This document shows positions 1 through 7,705 of a stretch of 15,698 nt of DNA, in pieces. Each line of letters starts with the position of its first letter. Position 1 is the stretch's first letter. Position numbers and translations under genes: made by a program. The notes under the pieces were generated by a model that searched no databases, was not told the DNA's origin, and saw nothing but the letters and a program-made list of their open reading frames with translations. Source of the DNA: Syntrophomonadaceae bacterium (lineage in GTDB: Bacteria; Bacillota; Syntrophomonadia; Syntrophomonadales; Syntrophomonadaceae); NCBI GenBank assembly GCA_028683995.1, contig JAQUGU010000010.1:1-15698 (forward strand), given 5' to 3'.

Positions 1-642
1 GGTGTTTTCATAAATGTACAGGGCATTAGCCGGGTCAACCACCTCGTCTGCAGCGCCGTGAATGACAAGTGCTGGACGGGATGCGAGTTTATGCACATAG
101 TTTTTCATATCATGATGGGCAAAGTCTTGTATAAAAGAAGGTTTTAGCCAAAAGCTGCCGGCCTCATCTTTGATTTCAAGCTCTTCGCCAGACTCTAAGA
201 GGGCAAATTCCTCCACTATGCCAGTAAAGGTCTGGTAAAGCTTAACCGGTGTAGACCAGAAGATATAACCGGCCACTTTTTCATTATCACCGGCTGCTGC
301 CAGTACCGTACTCCCCCCAAAACTGCGTCCTAACAATATCACCTGCTGGTTGTAGTTTGAGTTCACGTAGTCAATTACCCGACGCAAGTCACTTACCTGG
401 CTGGAAAGGCTAATATCGGCAAAATCCCCATCACTAACCCCACTACCAGAAAAGTCGAAAGCCAGTACTCCTAAACCCAGTTTATTGACCCTTTCGGCAA
501 AGGTAAATATGCGTCCACTGTTTTCTTTGGCACCCCGGAAACCGTGACAAATTATAAGTACATAGCGGCAGTCACTATCTGGAATAAATGTATAAGCTGC
601 CAGTTTACCCTGTCCGCCTTCATATATACTGATATTTTCCAC
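1..642 (-). CDS. Alpha/beta hydrolase, 3' end cut off by the window
   Basis: The visible 214 codons encode the N-terminal part of a soluble alpha/beta-hydrolase-fold enzyme, probably an esterase or acylaminopeptidase-like serine hydrolase; the substrate is unknown. The oxyanion-hole motif HGFRG is at residues 33-37, the nucleophile elbow GRSFGG puts the catalytic serine at 107, and HGAADEVV at 195-202 supplies the likely acid Asp199. The catalytic histidine and the stop lie beyond base 1. The start is a GTG at 642-640, chosen because GGGAGGT sits five bases upstream and the sequence that follows (ENISIYEGGQGKL) reads like a family N-terminus. The gene starts 17 bases after the stop of the zinc-ribbon gene, so the two are probably cotranscribed. 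There is no signal peptide. The fold is certain and the specific reaction is not. Confidence 0.88.
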   Translation of the reverse strand, partial: MENISIYEGGQGKLAAYTFIPDSDCRYVLIICHGFRGAKENSGRIFTFAERVNKLGLGVLAFDFSGSGVSDGDFADISLSSQVSDLRRVIDYVNSNYNQQVILLGRSFGGSTVLAAAGDNEKVAGYIFWSTPVKLYQTFTGIVEEFALLESGEELEIKDEAGSFWLKPSFIQDFAHHDMKNYVHKLASRPALVIHGAADEVVDPANALYIYENT

Positions 643-659
643 TTGCGACCTCCCTGGTA

Positions 660-839
660 CTACATTGGTTTTTTAGGCTTTCTCTGTTCGTCCGATTCAT
701 AGCGAACCCGGTTTCTGCATATATCGCAGATAAATGTAGGGGATTTTTCCTGGTTTACTAGTTTAGGATAGTCCTGGTGGTCTTCGGTTACATTCTCTGT
801 CTTTCCACACATTAAGCATCGAGCCTCAATGTATTTCAT
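660..839 (-). CDS. Small YlaI-like (DUF2197-type) zinc-ribbon protein
   Basis: This 59-residue protein begins MKYIEARCLMCGKTENVTED and carries two CxxC knuckles, C8-M-C11 and C38-D-I-C41, separated by a charged linker and followed by a basic tail (QRKPKKPM). The arrangement matches the small zinc-ribbon proteins of the B. subtilis YlaI/DUF2197 type, whose function is not established. The ATG is preceded by GGGGAGGGG at a suitable distance. A plausible sigma-A promoter lies 28 bases further upstream (868-897). The alpha/beta hydrolase gene follows after 17 bases, so this is probably the first gene of a two-gene unit. A zinc site is inferred from the cysteine spacing. The family call is from recollection of the motif pattern. 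Confidence 0.8.
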   Translation of the reverse strand: MKYIEARCLMCGKTENVTEDHQDYPKLVNQEKSPTFICDICRNRVRYESDEQRKPKKPM

Positions 840-867
840 CCTTACCCCTCCCCATAAACTTCTTATA

Positions 868-897
868 ATATTATTATACTAATAAATCTCTGTTCAA
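868..897 (-). promoter_or_regulatory. Probable sigma-A promoter for the zinc-ribbon/hydrolase genes
   Basis: On the minus strand, TTGAAC (897-892) and TAATAT (873-868) are separated by 18 bases. The ATG of the zinc-ribbon gene lies 28 bases downstream of the -10, which leaves room for its ribosome binding site. The -10 region is an AT run, so its exact register is uncertain. Confidence 0.45.
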
Positions 898-935
898 GGC
901 AGAAGATAATATGCATGATAAGCGTTTACACGACT

Positions 936-966
936 ATGACCCACCCCGTATGCCGGAATGGGTCAT
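936..966. other. Inverted repeat downstream of the chemoreceptor gene
   Basis: ATGACCCA (936-943) and TGGGTCAT (959-966) form a perfect 8-bp stem around a 15-base loop, about 27 bases past the chemoreceptor stop. Neither side carries a T run, so it is not a standard intrinsic terminator. It may still be a transcript 3' end or an operator. The rest of 840-993 holds only the promoter listed separately. Confidence 0.35.
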
Positions 967-993
967 TGCTAGCTGTAAATTTAATAACCAATC

Positions 994-2712
994 TTAAACT
1001 TTGAAATAGGATACAGCCCCTTGCAGGTCTCCTATAATCAGGTTCAATTTGTCTAAAGAAGCATTTATTTCTTCAATTCCGGCCATCTGTTCCTGGGCTA
1101 GTTGGCTAATGTTTTCCGCAATTTGGGAATTGCCTTCTGCCGCATCAGTAGTTTTCTCGATAGAATCAATCGCGGTTTCAGCACTGGCGGCCATTTCCTG
1201 GCTAGCTGCAGACATCTCTTGAATCTGTTCGTTAACCGTAGTAACTGCTGTTATGATATGCTCAAATGCTTCTCCTGCACTGGAGACTACTTCGGTACCG
1301 TTAGCTACTTCCCTGGTTCCATCCTGCATAGCACTAACTGCCCGATTAGCCTCACCCTGGATTTCTTTTATTAAATCAGCTATACGTTTGGCCGCTTCAC
1401 CGGATTCTTCTGCCAGTTTACGAACTTCTTCCGCTACCACGGCAAATCCTTTACCCTGCTCACCGGCACGGGCAGCTTCTATGGCTGCATTTAAAGCCAG
1501 CAGGTTGGTCTGGGTGGCAATATTGGTAATAAGGTCAACAATCTGCCCAATTTCTTGAGACTTGGAACCTAACCCTTCCACTATGGTAGCAGTGGAATTT
1601 ACCGTATGACTAATAACATTCATCTGATTAATCGCTTTTTCAATCTGCTGTTCTCCCTCCTGGGCTCGGGAGGTAGCTGAAATGGCTGAACCTGAAACCT
1701 CCTGGGCATTTTCCGCTACCTGCTGAATAGCTGCCGACATATCGCCGATAGCAGCCTTAGAACGACTGGTCAATTCAGCCTGAGCAGTAGCACTGGATCT
1801 CATTTCATTGGCCCGAGAATTCATACTTTCCATAGTTGCCGCGCTCATTTCCGAGCTGGTTAGGAGCTGGGAGCTAGACTGGCTTACGTTTTGAATAAGC
1901 TCATTAGTCTTTTTAATCAAATCAGACATTTTTTCTACCATTACATTTACCATTCGCGCAAGTCGACCCGGTTCATCATTGGCCCGGGTAGGAATATGCT
2001 GGGTCAGGTCACCTTCACTAGTTTTTTCAACAGCATCGCCAATACGCCGCAGGGGCATATATACGGAAAAGGCTATAAGGAAAGCAATTATAAAGCCTGC
2101 CAAAATACCAACTACGGAATAGATAATCATACTGCTGCGAAAATGCTCGACCAGGTTATCATACGGAGTTGCGGGTACCCCTACATACCATATACCAATA
2201 ATATTGCCTTCCCGGTCCTTAATCGGTTTGTAGGCAGTCTCATTCCATGTGCCAACTACCTCTGCCCTGCCTATGTATGTTTCTCCATTTGTTATAACTT
2301 CATCCTTAACCGCACCGGATACCTGAGTACCAACCTGTCTTTCCCCATCCTTCATAACATTGGTGGAAACCCTGGTGTCGCCTTTAAATATGGTTACCGT
2401 ATCCCCGGTCAGCTTACCAATCTCGTCCACCACCGGGTAGTTCTCCTCCATTAACACTCCGCCTTTGTATAAAAGGCCGCCCTTTATTTCCCAATCACCA
2501 GGAAAAACCATATCAATAATTTGTTCACCCATGGCCAGATCAGATTTCAGTTTTTCCTGGGCGGTAAAGGTAATTTTGTCCTGCATTACCCAGGTAGCAT
2601 AAATCCCCATAACACCTGTAACTACCGCCAGTATCAAAGTAAACGCCAGAATCAGGCGTACCTTGACAGAGGTTTTGCGCAGTAGTCTTTCAAATTGTTC
2701 CAGCAAATTCAT
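994..2712 (-). CDS. Methyl-accepting chemotaxis protein with a single Cache-type sensor
   Basis: This 572-residue transmembrane chemoreceptor should pass an extracellular ligand signal to CheA/CheW. Order of parts: TM1 at about 19-41; extracellular sensor at about 45-190, with the VGTQVSGAVKDEVI and YKPIKDREGNIIGIWYVGVP features typical of sCache_3-like domains; TM2 at about 194-218; HAMP at about 215-268; and a methyl-accepting cytoplasmic domain at about 285-570. The hairpin tip, around residues 398-432, contains the near-invariant NLLALNAAIEAARAGEQGKG segment. No CheR-binding pentapeptide is visible at the C-terminus (SYFKV). The ATG has its AGGAG 13 bases upstream, which is rather far, and a three-codon ATG-AAG-AAA-TGA overlaps it. 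It lies 56 bases after the lipoprotein gene and may be the last gene of that run. The ligand is unknown. Confidence 0.95.
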   Translation of the reverse strand: MNLLEQFERLLRKTSVKVRLILAFTLILAVVTGVMGIYATWVMQDKITFTAQEKLKSDLAMGEQIIDMVFPGDWEIKGGLLYKGGVLMEENYPVVDEIGKLTGDTVTIFKGDTRVSTNVMKDGERQVGTQVSGAVKDEVITNGETYIGRAEVVGTWNETAYKPIKDREGNIIGIWYVGVPATPYDNLVEHFRSSMIIYSVVGILAGFIIAFLIAFSVYMPLRRIGDAVEKTSEGDLTQHIPTRANDEPGRLARMVNVMVEKMSDLIKKTNELIQNVSQSSSQLLTSSEMSAATMESMNSRANEMRSSATAQAELTSRSKAAIGDMSAAIQQVAENAQEVSGSAISATSRAQEGEQQIEKAINQMNVISHTVNSTATIVEGLGSKSQEIGQIVDLITNIATQTNLLALNAAIEAARAGEQGKGFAVVAEEVRKLAEESGEAAKRIADLIKEIQGEANRAVSAMQDGTREVANGTEVVSSAGEAFEHIITAVTTVNEQIQEMSAASQEMAASAETAIDSIEKTTDAAEGNSQIAENISQLAQEQMAGIEEINASLDKLNLIIGDLQGAVSYFKV

Positions 2713-2768
2713 TTCTTCATCCGCACTCCTTTCTCCCTAATTAGTCCTACCCCAGCCCGGTGCCTGGG

Positions 2769-3101
2769 TTAACCGCCCCCGCTATTGCTTTCCCCTTCAG
2801 GTAATAACCTGATGTAGAGAACCCTCTGATAATTAAACACCCCTATCACATTACCACGGACATCGTAGTAGTAATTAGTGGAAGGCCCACCTACATAGAC
2901 CCGAGCATCGCTTTCAAGGCCCAGTTGCTTTAGATAAGTGACCAATTTTTCCCCATCGGTAAATACGATCTCAACCTTGATAAGCTTCTCCTTTTTCTCC
3001 TTGCTGGAATGGATTAGCTTACTGGTATCTAGTTTACAACCACTTAAGGCTATTACTGTGATTAACAGGAGGCAGGCATAAACTAATTGCCTTTTTTTCA
3101 C
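2769..3101 (-). CDS. Small lipoprotein of unknown function
   Basis: This 110-residue protein has a basic start, a hydrophobic stretch and a lipobox LSGC that places the lipidated cysteine at residue 22, so it is predicted to be anchored on the outer face of the membrane. The mature part has a charged linker (SSKEKKEKLIKVE) and a compact domain with VYVGGPSTNYYYDVRGNVIGVFNY, ending in a Gly/Ser tail. I do not recognise the family. The start is a GTG that overlaps the protease stop (GTGA). Its Shine-Dalgarno AAGGAGGAGG is the same DNA that encodes the protease's terminal arginines, so translation is probably coupled. Context suggests expression with the Lon-like protease, but no joint function can be read from the sequence. 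Confidence 0.85.
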   Translation of the reverse strand: MKKRQLVYACLLLITVIALSGCKLDTSKLIHSSKEKKEKLIKVEIVFTDGEKLVTYLKQLGLESDARVYVGGPSTNYYYDVRGNVIGVFNYQRVLYIRLLPEGESNSGGG

Positions 3102-5545
3102 TTTTTCCTCCTCCTTCTGATCCCTTGTATTTCCCGACCGGGATGTACCCCGGGCCTCACCGTACTACTGCTCCGTTTATAGCTCCATTCGCTCAATTTG
3201 TTGTTCACCAGATAATGTACACTATCTGCTGTAAATCTACCCCCTTCACCTCGCTTCCCTGCTATTCTGCCAGTTAGAATCTCCAGTCCTTCATCAATAT
3301 GTTCTACCGCCCAGACATTAAACATTCTATCCTTAACTGCTTCAACTACTTCCGAGTCCAGCATTAATTGCTCTACGTTCTGTTTTGGAATTATAACTCC
3401 CTGCTTACCATTGAGACCTCTTTCTTTACATACTTTAAAAAAACCTTCTATCTTCTGGTTCACTCCACCCACCGGTTGTATTTCACCATTCTGGTTTACT
3501 GAACCGGTAACAGCTATTCCCTGGTATATGGGTACTTCTGCCAAACTGCTTAATAATGCATATAGTTCTGCACTGGAAGCACTATCTCCTTCAATCCCCT
3601 GATAACTTTGTTCAAATGTTAGGCTGGCCGAAAGTGATAAGGGTTTATCCTGAGCATACTGGGCTCCCATATAACCATTCAGGGTCAAAACTCCCTTGCT
3701 GTGTATACTACCACTCATCAATATTTCTCGTTCAATATTTACCAGACCCTTTTCCCCCATAAAGGTCTTGGCCGTTATCCTCACCGGTCGTCCGAAAATG
3801 TGGTCTCCCACCTCATAGACGGCCAAACCATTTATCTCCCCTACATTCCAGCTATCTAAATTGATAAGTAGTATGTTCTGTCTTATTAGTTCCAATGACC
3901 GTTCTTCCAACATAGAGGAACGGTATTTTTTCTCCTCTATGGCCTTGATGACATACTGTTCCTCAACTAATTCCGAACGATCTCGCTTGGCCCAGCTATT
4001 AGCCTCATAAATGATTTCTACCAGGCGGTTAAACAAAGTAGTTAATTTATTTCGATCATCCGCCATACGACTACCATAATCAACCACCCGCGCTACTGCC
4101 CCGGGGGTAAAGTGTCTTAGTTTTTCATTCTCACAAACCGAACTAATCAGCCGGGCATAATCACTAACGTGCTTACGACTGCGTTCCATCTCCACGTCAA
4201 AATCGGCTCTGATTTTAAAAAGTTTTTGAAATTCTTCATCATAGGCATAAAGCAGATAATAGTATATGGGCTCGCCAATTAAAATAACCTTAATGTTGGC
4301 CGGTATAGGTTCCGGCTGCAGGGTCTCGGTATTACTTATACCCATCATGCGGCTTATATTTTCCACATTAATAGCCTGGTTTTTCAATACCCTTTTCAGG
4401 CTATCCCACACGTAAAAGTTCCTAATGATATCGTATACATGTAATAGAAGATAACCACCATTAGCCTGGTGGATTGATCCGGCCTTAATTTTGGTAAAAT
4501 CAGTAGCCAGAATACCGAACTCACCTTCATACTCAATTTGCCCGAAAAGGTTATAGTAGGTGGGATTAGTTTCAAAAATAACCGGGGCATGTTTTAGCCC
4601 TGAATTATCTACTGCCAGGTTAACTTGATAACGACGCTCTGAGCTGCGCTGGTTAACATGCCTGAACAAGTTAAATGATGATGGTTCCTCGGGTTTGGTG
4701 AATAATTCTAGATTCTCCAGCAAATCCTGCTGCATATCTTCCAGGTAAGTAATCACTTTACCAAAAGCACGATACCTTTTCAGCAATTTATTAAAGTAAG
4801 GGGCAATTACGCTGCGAGCAGTTTCCTGCTCCAGTTCTTTAATCCGAGCCTTTATATCTTTCTCCAATTCCCGGTACTGGCGAAAGGCCTCATTAAGCTT
4901 TTCCTGTACCAGGGAACTTCGTTTCATCAATTCCGCCCGTTCTTCTTCCGACATATGCAGGTAATCTTCCTGGCTTAAAGCCTCGCCATTTTTTAAAGGA
5001 ACACTGCTTATTCCATTCTGATTACGGGATATGGTAAAGCCATAAGTTCGGGCTTCTTCATCCGCCTTTATGTACATAAGATTGGTCTCTTCTACAAACG
5101 TGGTTAGAATTTGATTCTTTTTAAATTCGAAATCCTCGCCTTCAAAAGCCTGACTTATATGAGCAATGGAGTTTTCTATCTGAAGTTCCAGGTCTTTTTT
5201 AAATTCCTTTCCTTTTCCGGCCGGCAGTTCTAACGCCAGTGGACAATCAGGCTTTTTAAAATTATGGACATAGCACCAATCCGAAGGAACCGGTTCTCGA
5301 ATCGCTTTTTTCTCCAGCATCTCCCGCGCCAGGGTAGTCTTGCCGGTACCGAACACTCCGGCCAGATAAACATTATAGCCAGGGTTATCAATATTTAAAC
5401 CAAAATCCAGAGATCTGACGGCCCGATCCTGTCCGATGATACCTCGCAAAGGTGTTACCTCGGCCGTACTATTAAATTTGAACATATTCGTACTACATTC
5501 CTTGCGCAGGTCTTTAACCTTAAGCCGGTACTTCTTATTATCCAA
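3098..5545 (-). CDS. Lon-like ATP-dependent protease (LonB-type, AAA plus Lon C-terminal protease)
   Basis: This cytosolic, ATP-driven serine protease of the clostridial Lon-like family lacks the LonA N-terminal substrate domain. I start it at the TTG at 5545, giving 815 residues. That TTG has a perfect GGAGGT eight bases upstream, and the product then begins DNKKYRLKVKDLRKEC like its relatives. An upstream ATG at 5596 would add 17 unlikely residues. Walker A GVFGTGKTT is at about 63-71. A long helical insertion follows at about 110-320, with the rest of the AAA module to about 545. The protease domain has GDSAS with catalytic Ser at about 657 and GGVNQK with catalytic Lys at about 698. The Ser-Lys spacing (41) is close to LonA (43). 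No membrane segments are seen, unlike archaeal LonB. The tail is polybasic (RRRRKK). Confidence 0.93.
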   Translation of the reverse strand: MDNKKYRLKVKDLRKECSTNMFKFNSTAEVTPLRGIIGQDRAVRSLDFGLNIDNPGYNVYLAGVFGTGKTTLAREMLEKKAIREPVPSDWCYVHNFKKPDCPLALELPAGKGKEFKKDLELQIENSIAHISQAFEGEDFEFKKNQILTTFVEETNLMYIKADEEARTYGFTISRNQNGISSVPLKNGEALSQEDYLHMSEEERAELMKRSSLVQEKLNEAFRQYRELEKDIKARIKELEQETARSVIAPYFNKLLKRYRAFGKVITYLEDMQQDLLENLELFTKPEEPSSFNLFRHVNQRSSERRYQVNLAVDNSGLKHAPVIFETNPTYYNLFGQIEYEGEFGILATDFTKIKAGSIHQANGGYLLLHVYDIIRNFYVWDSLKRVLKNQAINVENISRMMGISNTETLQPEPIPANIKVILIGEPIYYYLLYAYDEEFQKLFKIRADFDVEMERSRKHVSDYARLISSVCENEKLRHFTPGAVARVVDYGSRMADDRNKLTTLFNRLVEIIYEANSWAKRDRSELVEEQYVIKAIEEKKYRSSMLEERSLELIRQNILLINLDSWNVGEINGLAVYEVGDHIFGRPVRITAKTFMGEKGLVNIEREILMSGSIHSKGVLTLNGYMGAQYAQDKPLSLSASLTFEQSYQGIEGDSASSAELYALLSSLAEVPIYQGIAVTGSVNQNGEIQPVGGVNQKIEGFFKVCKERGLNGKQGVIIPKQNVEQLMLDSEVVEAVKDRMFNVWAVEHIDEGLEILTGRIAGKRGEGGRFTADSVHYLVNNKLSEWSYKRSSSTVRPGVHPGREIQGIRRRRKK

Positions 5546-5553
5546 AAATTTGC

Positions 5554-5559
5554 ACCTCC
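5554..5559 (-). promoter_or_regulatory. Ribosome binding site that fixes the TTG start of the Lon-like protease
   Basis: The minus-strand GGAGGT at 5559-5554 is eight bases before TTG at 5545. No comparable site precedes the ATG at 5596, so the TTG is the better start. Confidence 0.75.
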
Positions 5560-5605
5560 ATAAAATACAATCCCAACTGCCGGTTTTTAAATCCACCCGA
5601 ACTGG

Positions 5606-6436
5606 TTAAAATTCGAATCTCATTCCCGTTTCTCCTTTGATAACCCGCTCTCCCAGTGCATTGTAAAGACGGGCGGCAGCATAGAAACCGGTGCAATGTG
5701 ATACTATAATTTTGGATATGGAGAAGGAGTCCAGCGCAGCTATAGTATGATTTATTCTTTCCTGGGATGCAGTAATCAAATGAGTTCCCCCAATAAAGGC
5801 AAGTACCCGGGAATCTCCGGTTTGGTTACGGGCATGCTCGATAATGTTTATTACTCCCGAGTGAGCACAACCACTAACAATAATTAGTCCATCCGGGTGT
5901 TCAATAATCAAGGCGCTGTCGTCGGTCAATGGATCATCTTGCAACTCACCATTGATTACCATCTTAAATTTACCTCCGGTATCCTCAAAAGTGTTGTTAC
6001 GGGGAATAGCTCCACTAAAGAACACTCCTGGAATAATTGAACTGAATTCATCCTGCAGATGGAGATTGGCCCCTGCCTTGAGCAGTTCCTCCTGACTAAA
6101 GCCACACCCTATGTCTTTATAATTATTTCCTCCCAGGGGTAGCGGGCGGTTAACAAAAATACCGGAATGGGCATAAACCGGGCGGGCTCCATACTGTTTG
6201 AAATATGATAATAGTCCACCAGTATGGTCAAAATGGCCGTGACTTATGACGATAGCATTCACCTTGTTCAAATCAATGCCCAACTGGGCAGCATTATGAT
6301 ATAATGCTTGATCACTGCCGGTATCAAAAAGTATCTTATGGTCATCAACTTCAATCAAAGCTGAAAAACCATATTCTCCGATGAATGCCGGTGCAGGAGT
6401 AGTGTTTTCCGCCAAAATAGTAATAGTAGTTTTCAT
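5606..6436 (-). CDS. Metallo-beta-lactamase-fold metal-dependent hydrolase (MJ0301/COG1237-like)
   Basis: This 276-residue soluble enzyme of the metallo-beta-lactamase superfamily carries the metal-binding signature SHGHFDHTGG (His66, His68, Asp70, His71), a second-shell GCAHSG (His192), GGTH (His219) and SHCTGF (His247). The N-terminal FDTGSD and the GCAHSG/HCTG pattern resemble the archaeal and clostridial proteins annotated as dihydropterin ribofuranosylaminobenzene phosphate synthase-like hydrolases. That reaction is known only for some members and should not be assumed here. The ATG is preceded by GGGGGTT at five bases. The gene ends 60 bases before the Lon-like protease start, with no terminator between them, so it may be the first gene of that minus-strand run. 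No export signal is present. Confidence 0.85.
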   Translation of the reverse strand: MKTTITILAENTTPAPAFIGEYGFSALIEVDDHKILFDTGSDQALYHNAAQLGIDLNKVNAIVISHGHFDHTGGLLSYFKQYGARPVYAHSGIFVNRPLPLGGNNYKDIGCGFSQEELLKAGANLHLQDEFSSIIPGVFFSGAIPRNNTFEDTGGKFKMVINGELQDDPLTDDSALIIEHPDGLIIVSGCAHSGVINIIEHARNQTGDSRVLAFIGGTHLITASQERINHTIAALDSFSISKIIVSHCTGFYAAARLYNALGERVIKGETGMRFEF

Positions 6437-6463
6437 TAAATAACCCCCATTAATTAAGAATAA

Positions 6464-6484
6464 AGAATTGAGAATTGAGAATTA
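6464..6484. repeat. Three tandem 7-base units (AGAATTG, AGAATTG, AGAATTA)
   Basis: Three adjacent heptamers lie 28 bases upstream of the metallo-beta-lactamase-fold gene, with a related AAGAATAA just before. Such AT-rich heptamer runs are frequent between clostridial genes. No function is evident. Confidence 0.6.
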
Positions 6485-6500
6485 ATAATTTTAGTTCCAT

Positions 6501-6609
6501 TGCAAAAGTAATAAATATGCATTCGATCGTATATTTAGACGTACCCATAGGGCACACGGATGCTCCCTATCGGTCGCTATTAAGGACGCTGATCAACGCA
6601 GATTCATTA
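6501..6609. repeat. Dispersed intergenic repeat, long copy
   Basis: This stretch shares TGCAAAA, the 15-mer ATAAATATGCATTCG (6511-6525) and an identical 32-base block (6578-6609) with 11197-11258. The two outer blocks are 52 bases apart here but only 4 in the other copy. The extra DNA contains a 10-bp stem with one mismatch (6543-6552 with 6565-6574) around a 12-base loop. Together with the heptamers this is essentially all that the azlD to metallo-hydrolase gap holds. Confidence 0.75.
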
Positions 6610-6665
6610 TGATGTAGTCAAATAAAGGGTTAGCATCACGTATATTTCTATTTCTCCTATTTCTT

Positions 6666-6995
6666 TCATATTCCTGCAAAATTATATAAAAAAGCCATAG
6701 TTATTATACCTATCAACAGGGTGTAAAAAAGACTTCTCGTTTTTATAGCTACTAAAAAGGTAGGAATACAGGCCCATAAATAAAGATTACTGGGGCTAAT
6801 ATGGATATACCCTTTTGGGGCCAGAATGCTTAAAGCGGCCAGGCCTCCCAGAACGGCAGGAGCCACAAACGACAACCATTTTTGCAGTAGCTGTGGAAAT
6901 TCCCAACGGGATAATATGGCTACCGGGAGCATACGCGGTAAAAGACTTACAGCGGACACTCCCAATATCATTAACAGTATCTTAGTATCGCTCAT
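6666..6995 (-). CDS. azlD: AzlD-type small subunit of a branched-chain amino acid exporter
   Basis: This 109-residue hydrophobic protein has about four predicted membrane segments and the SLLPRMLPVAIL segment near residues 17-28 that is characteristic of AzlD. It is expected to act with the larger AzlC subunit in the membrane to export branched-chain or related amino acids. I take the ATG at 6995, which is eight bases after GGGGGT, rather than the TTG one codon upstream. The gene overlaps the end of azlC by 14 bases, the usual sign of coupled expression of this pair. The size matches the family. The substrate is inferred from the family and is not visible in the sequence. No terminator follows. 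Confidence 0.9.
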   Translation of the reverse strand: MSDTKILLMILGVSAVSLLPRMLPVAILSRWEFPQLLQKWLSFVAPAVLGGLAALSILAPKGYIHISPSNLYLWACIPTFLVAIKTRSLFYTLLIGIITMAFLYNFAGI

Positions 6996-7674
6996 CAATT
7001 ACTACCCCCAGAGTAGCTGCAATAATTGTAGCTATAATAATGTTGGACATGTTAGCCATAGTCGATGGAAAAATAAAGCCAAATAATAGGCAAAGGGTGG
7101 CGCTTATTCCTGCCACCAGAGCATCACTTCGTTTACCTACTACAAATACCAGTAAACATATATACATAGCCGGCAGTGCAAAATTCAAACCAATTTTATC
7201 AGTATTGCTAATAAAGGTTCCCAGTATAGCACCACCCAGGCTACTGCTAATCCAACCTATGTGGGAGGTAATGTTTAGCCCTGCCATATAAGATGCAGTA
7301 GCTTCATGGTCCTGGTAACGGGTCATAGCTACAGCATAAGTCTCATCAGTCAGGCCGTACGATAATAATGTAGCCAGACCCGGAGGAACATTTTTTAGAT
7401 GTGGTACCATGGAGGTGGCAAACAGCAAGTAGCGCAGGTTAACCAACAGGTTAGCCATAATAATAGTAAAAACCGCCCCTCCTGCCTGCATAACTCCAAT
7501 AGCAATATATTGGCCAGCGCCGGTAAAACACATTAGTGACATCAGACCAGCCTGAAACACTGTCATCCCCACTTGATTAGCCAGTACCCCAAAAGCGAAA
7601 CCTAAAGGCAGGTATCCCAGGACAATGGGAAAGGCGTCCTTAATTCCAGTTAATAGTTCTTCGTTTTTTATCAT
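6982..7674 (-). CDS. azlC: AzlC-type large subunit of a branched-chain amino acid exporter
   Basis: This 230-residue integral membrane protein matches AzlC. Features are an N-terminal GIKDAFPIVLGYLPLGFAFGVLA, the FTGAGQYIAIG region near 50-59, NLRYLLFATSM near 79-89 and SYGLTDETYAV near 109-119. It probably forms, with AzlD, an amino acid exporter of the AzlCD/BrnFE type. Length and motif order are normal. The stop falls inside azlD. The ATG at 7674 lacks a clear Shine-Dalgarno: only AAGAACGG lies upstream, and a TATTAT sits five bases before the ATG, so initiation may be weak or near-leaderless. An inverted-repeat element (7706-7815) separates it from the penicillin-binding protein gene upstream. 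Confidence 0.92.
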   Translation of the reverse strand: MIKNEELLTGIKDAFPIVLGYLPLGFAFGVLANQVGMTVFQAGLMSLMCFTGAGQYIAIGVMQAGGAVFTIIMANLLVNLRYLLFATSMVPHLKNVPPGLATLLSYGLTDETYAVAMTRYQDHEATASYMAGLNITSHIGWISSSLGGAILGTFISNTDKIGLNFALPAMYICLLVFVVGKRSDALVAGISATLCLLFGFIFPSTMANMSNIIIATIIAATLGVVIDERY

Positions 7675-7705
7675 TGTTTATAATACCGTTCTTAATTACA
7701 GTTTT

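Noticed and set aside
1102..2454. Several plus-strand ORFs of 90-187 codons opposite the chemoreceptor gene
   Set aside because: They are antisense shadows of a well-supported gene, have no ribosome binding sites or recognisable domains, and show unnatural composition.
2749..2772. CCCAG...CTGGG hairpin between the lipoprotein and chemoreceptor genes as a terminator
   Set aside because: Only five clean base pairs followed by a G-G mismatch, and no T run on the minus strand.
5546..5596. Longer N-terminus for the Lon-like protease from ATG 5596
   Set aside because: No ribosome binding site there. The extra 17 residues do not fit the family, while TTG 5545 has a perfect GGAGGT.
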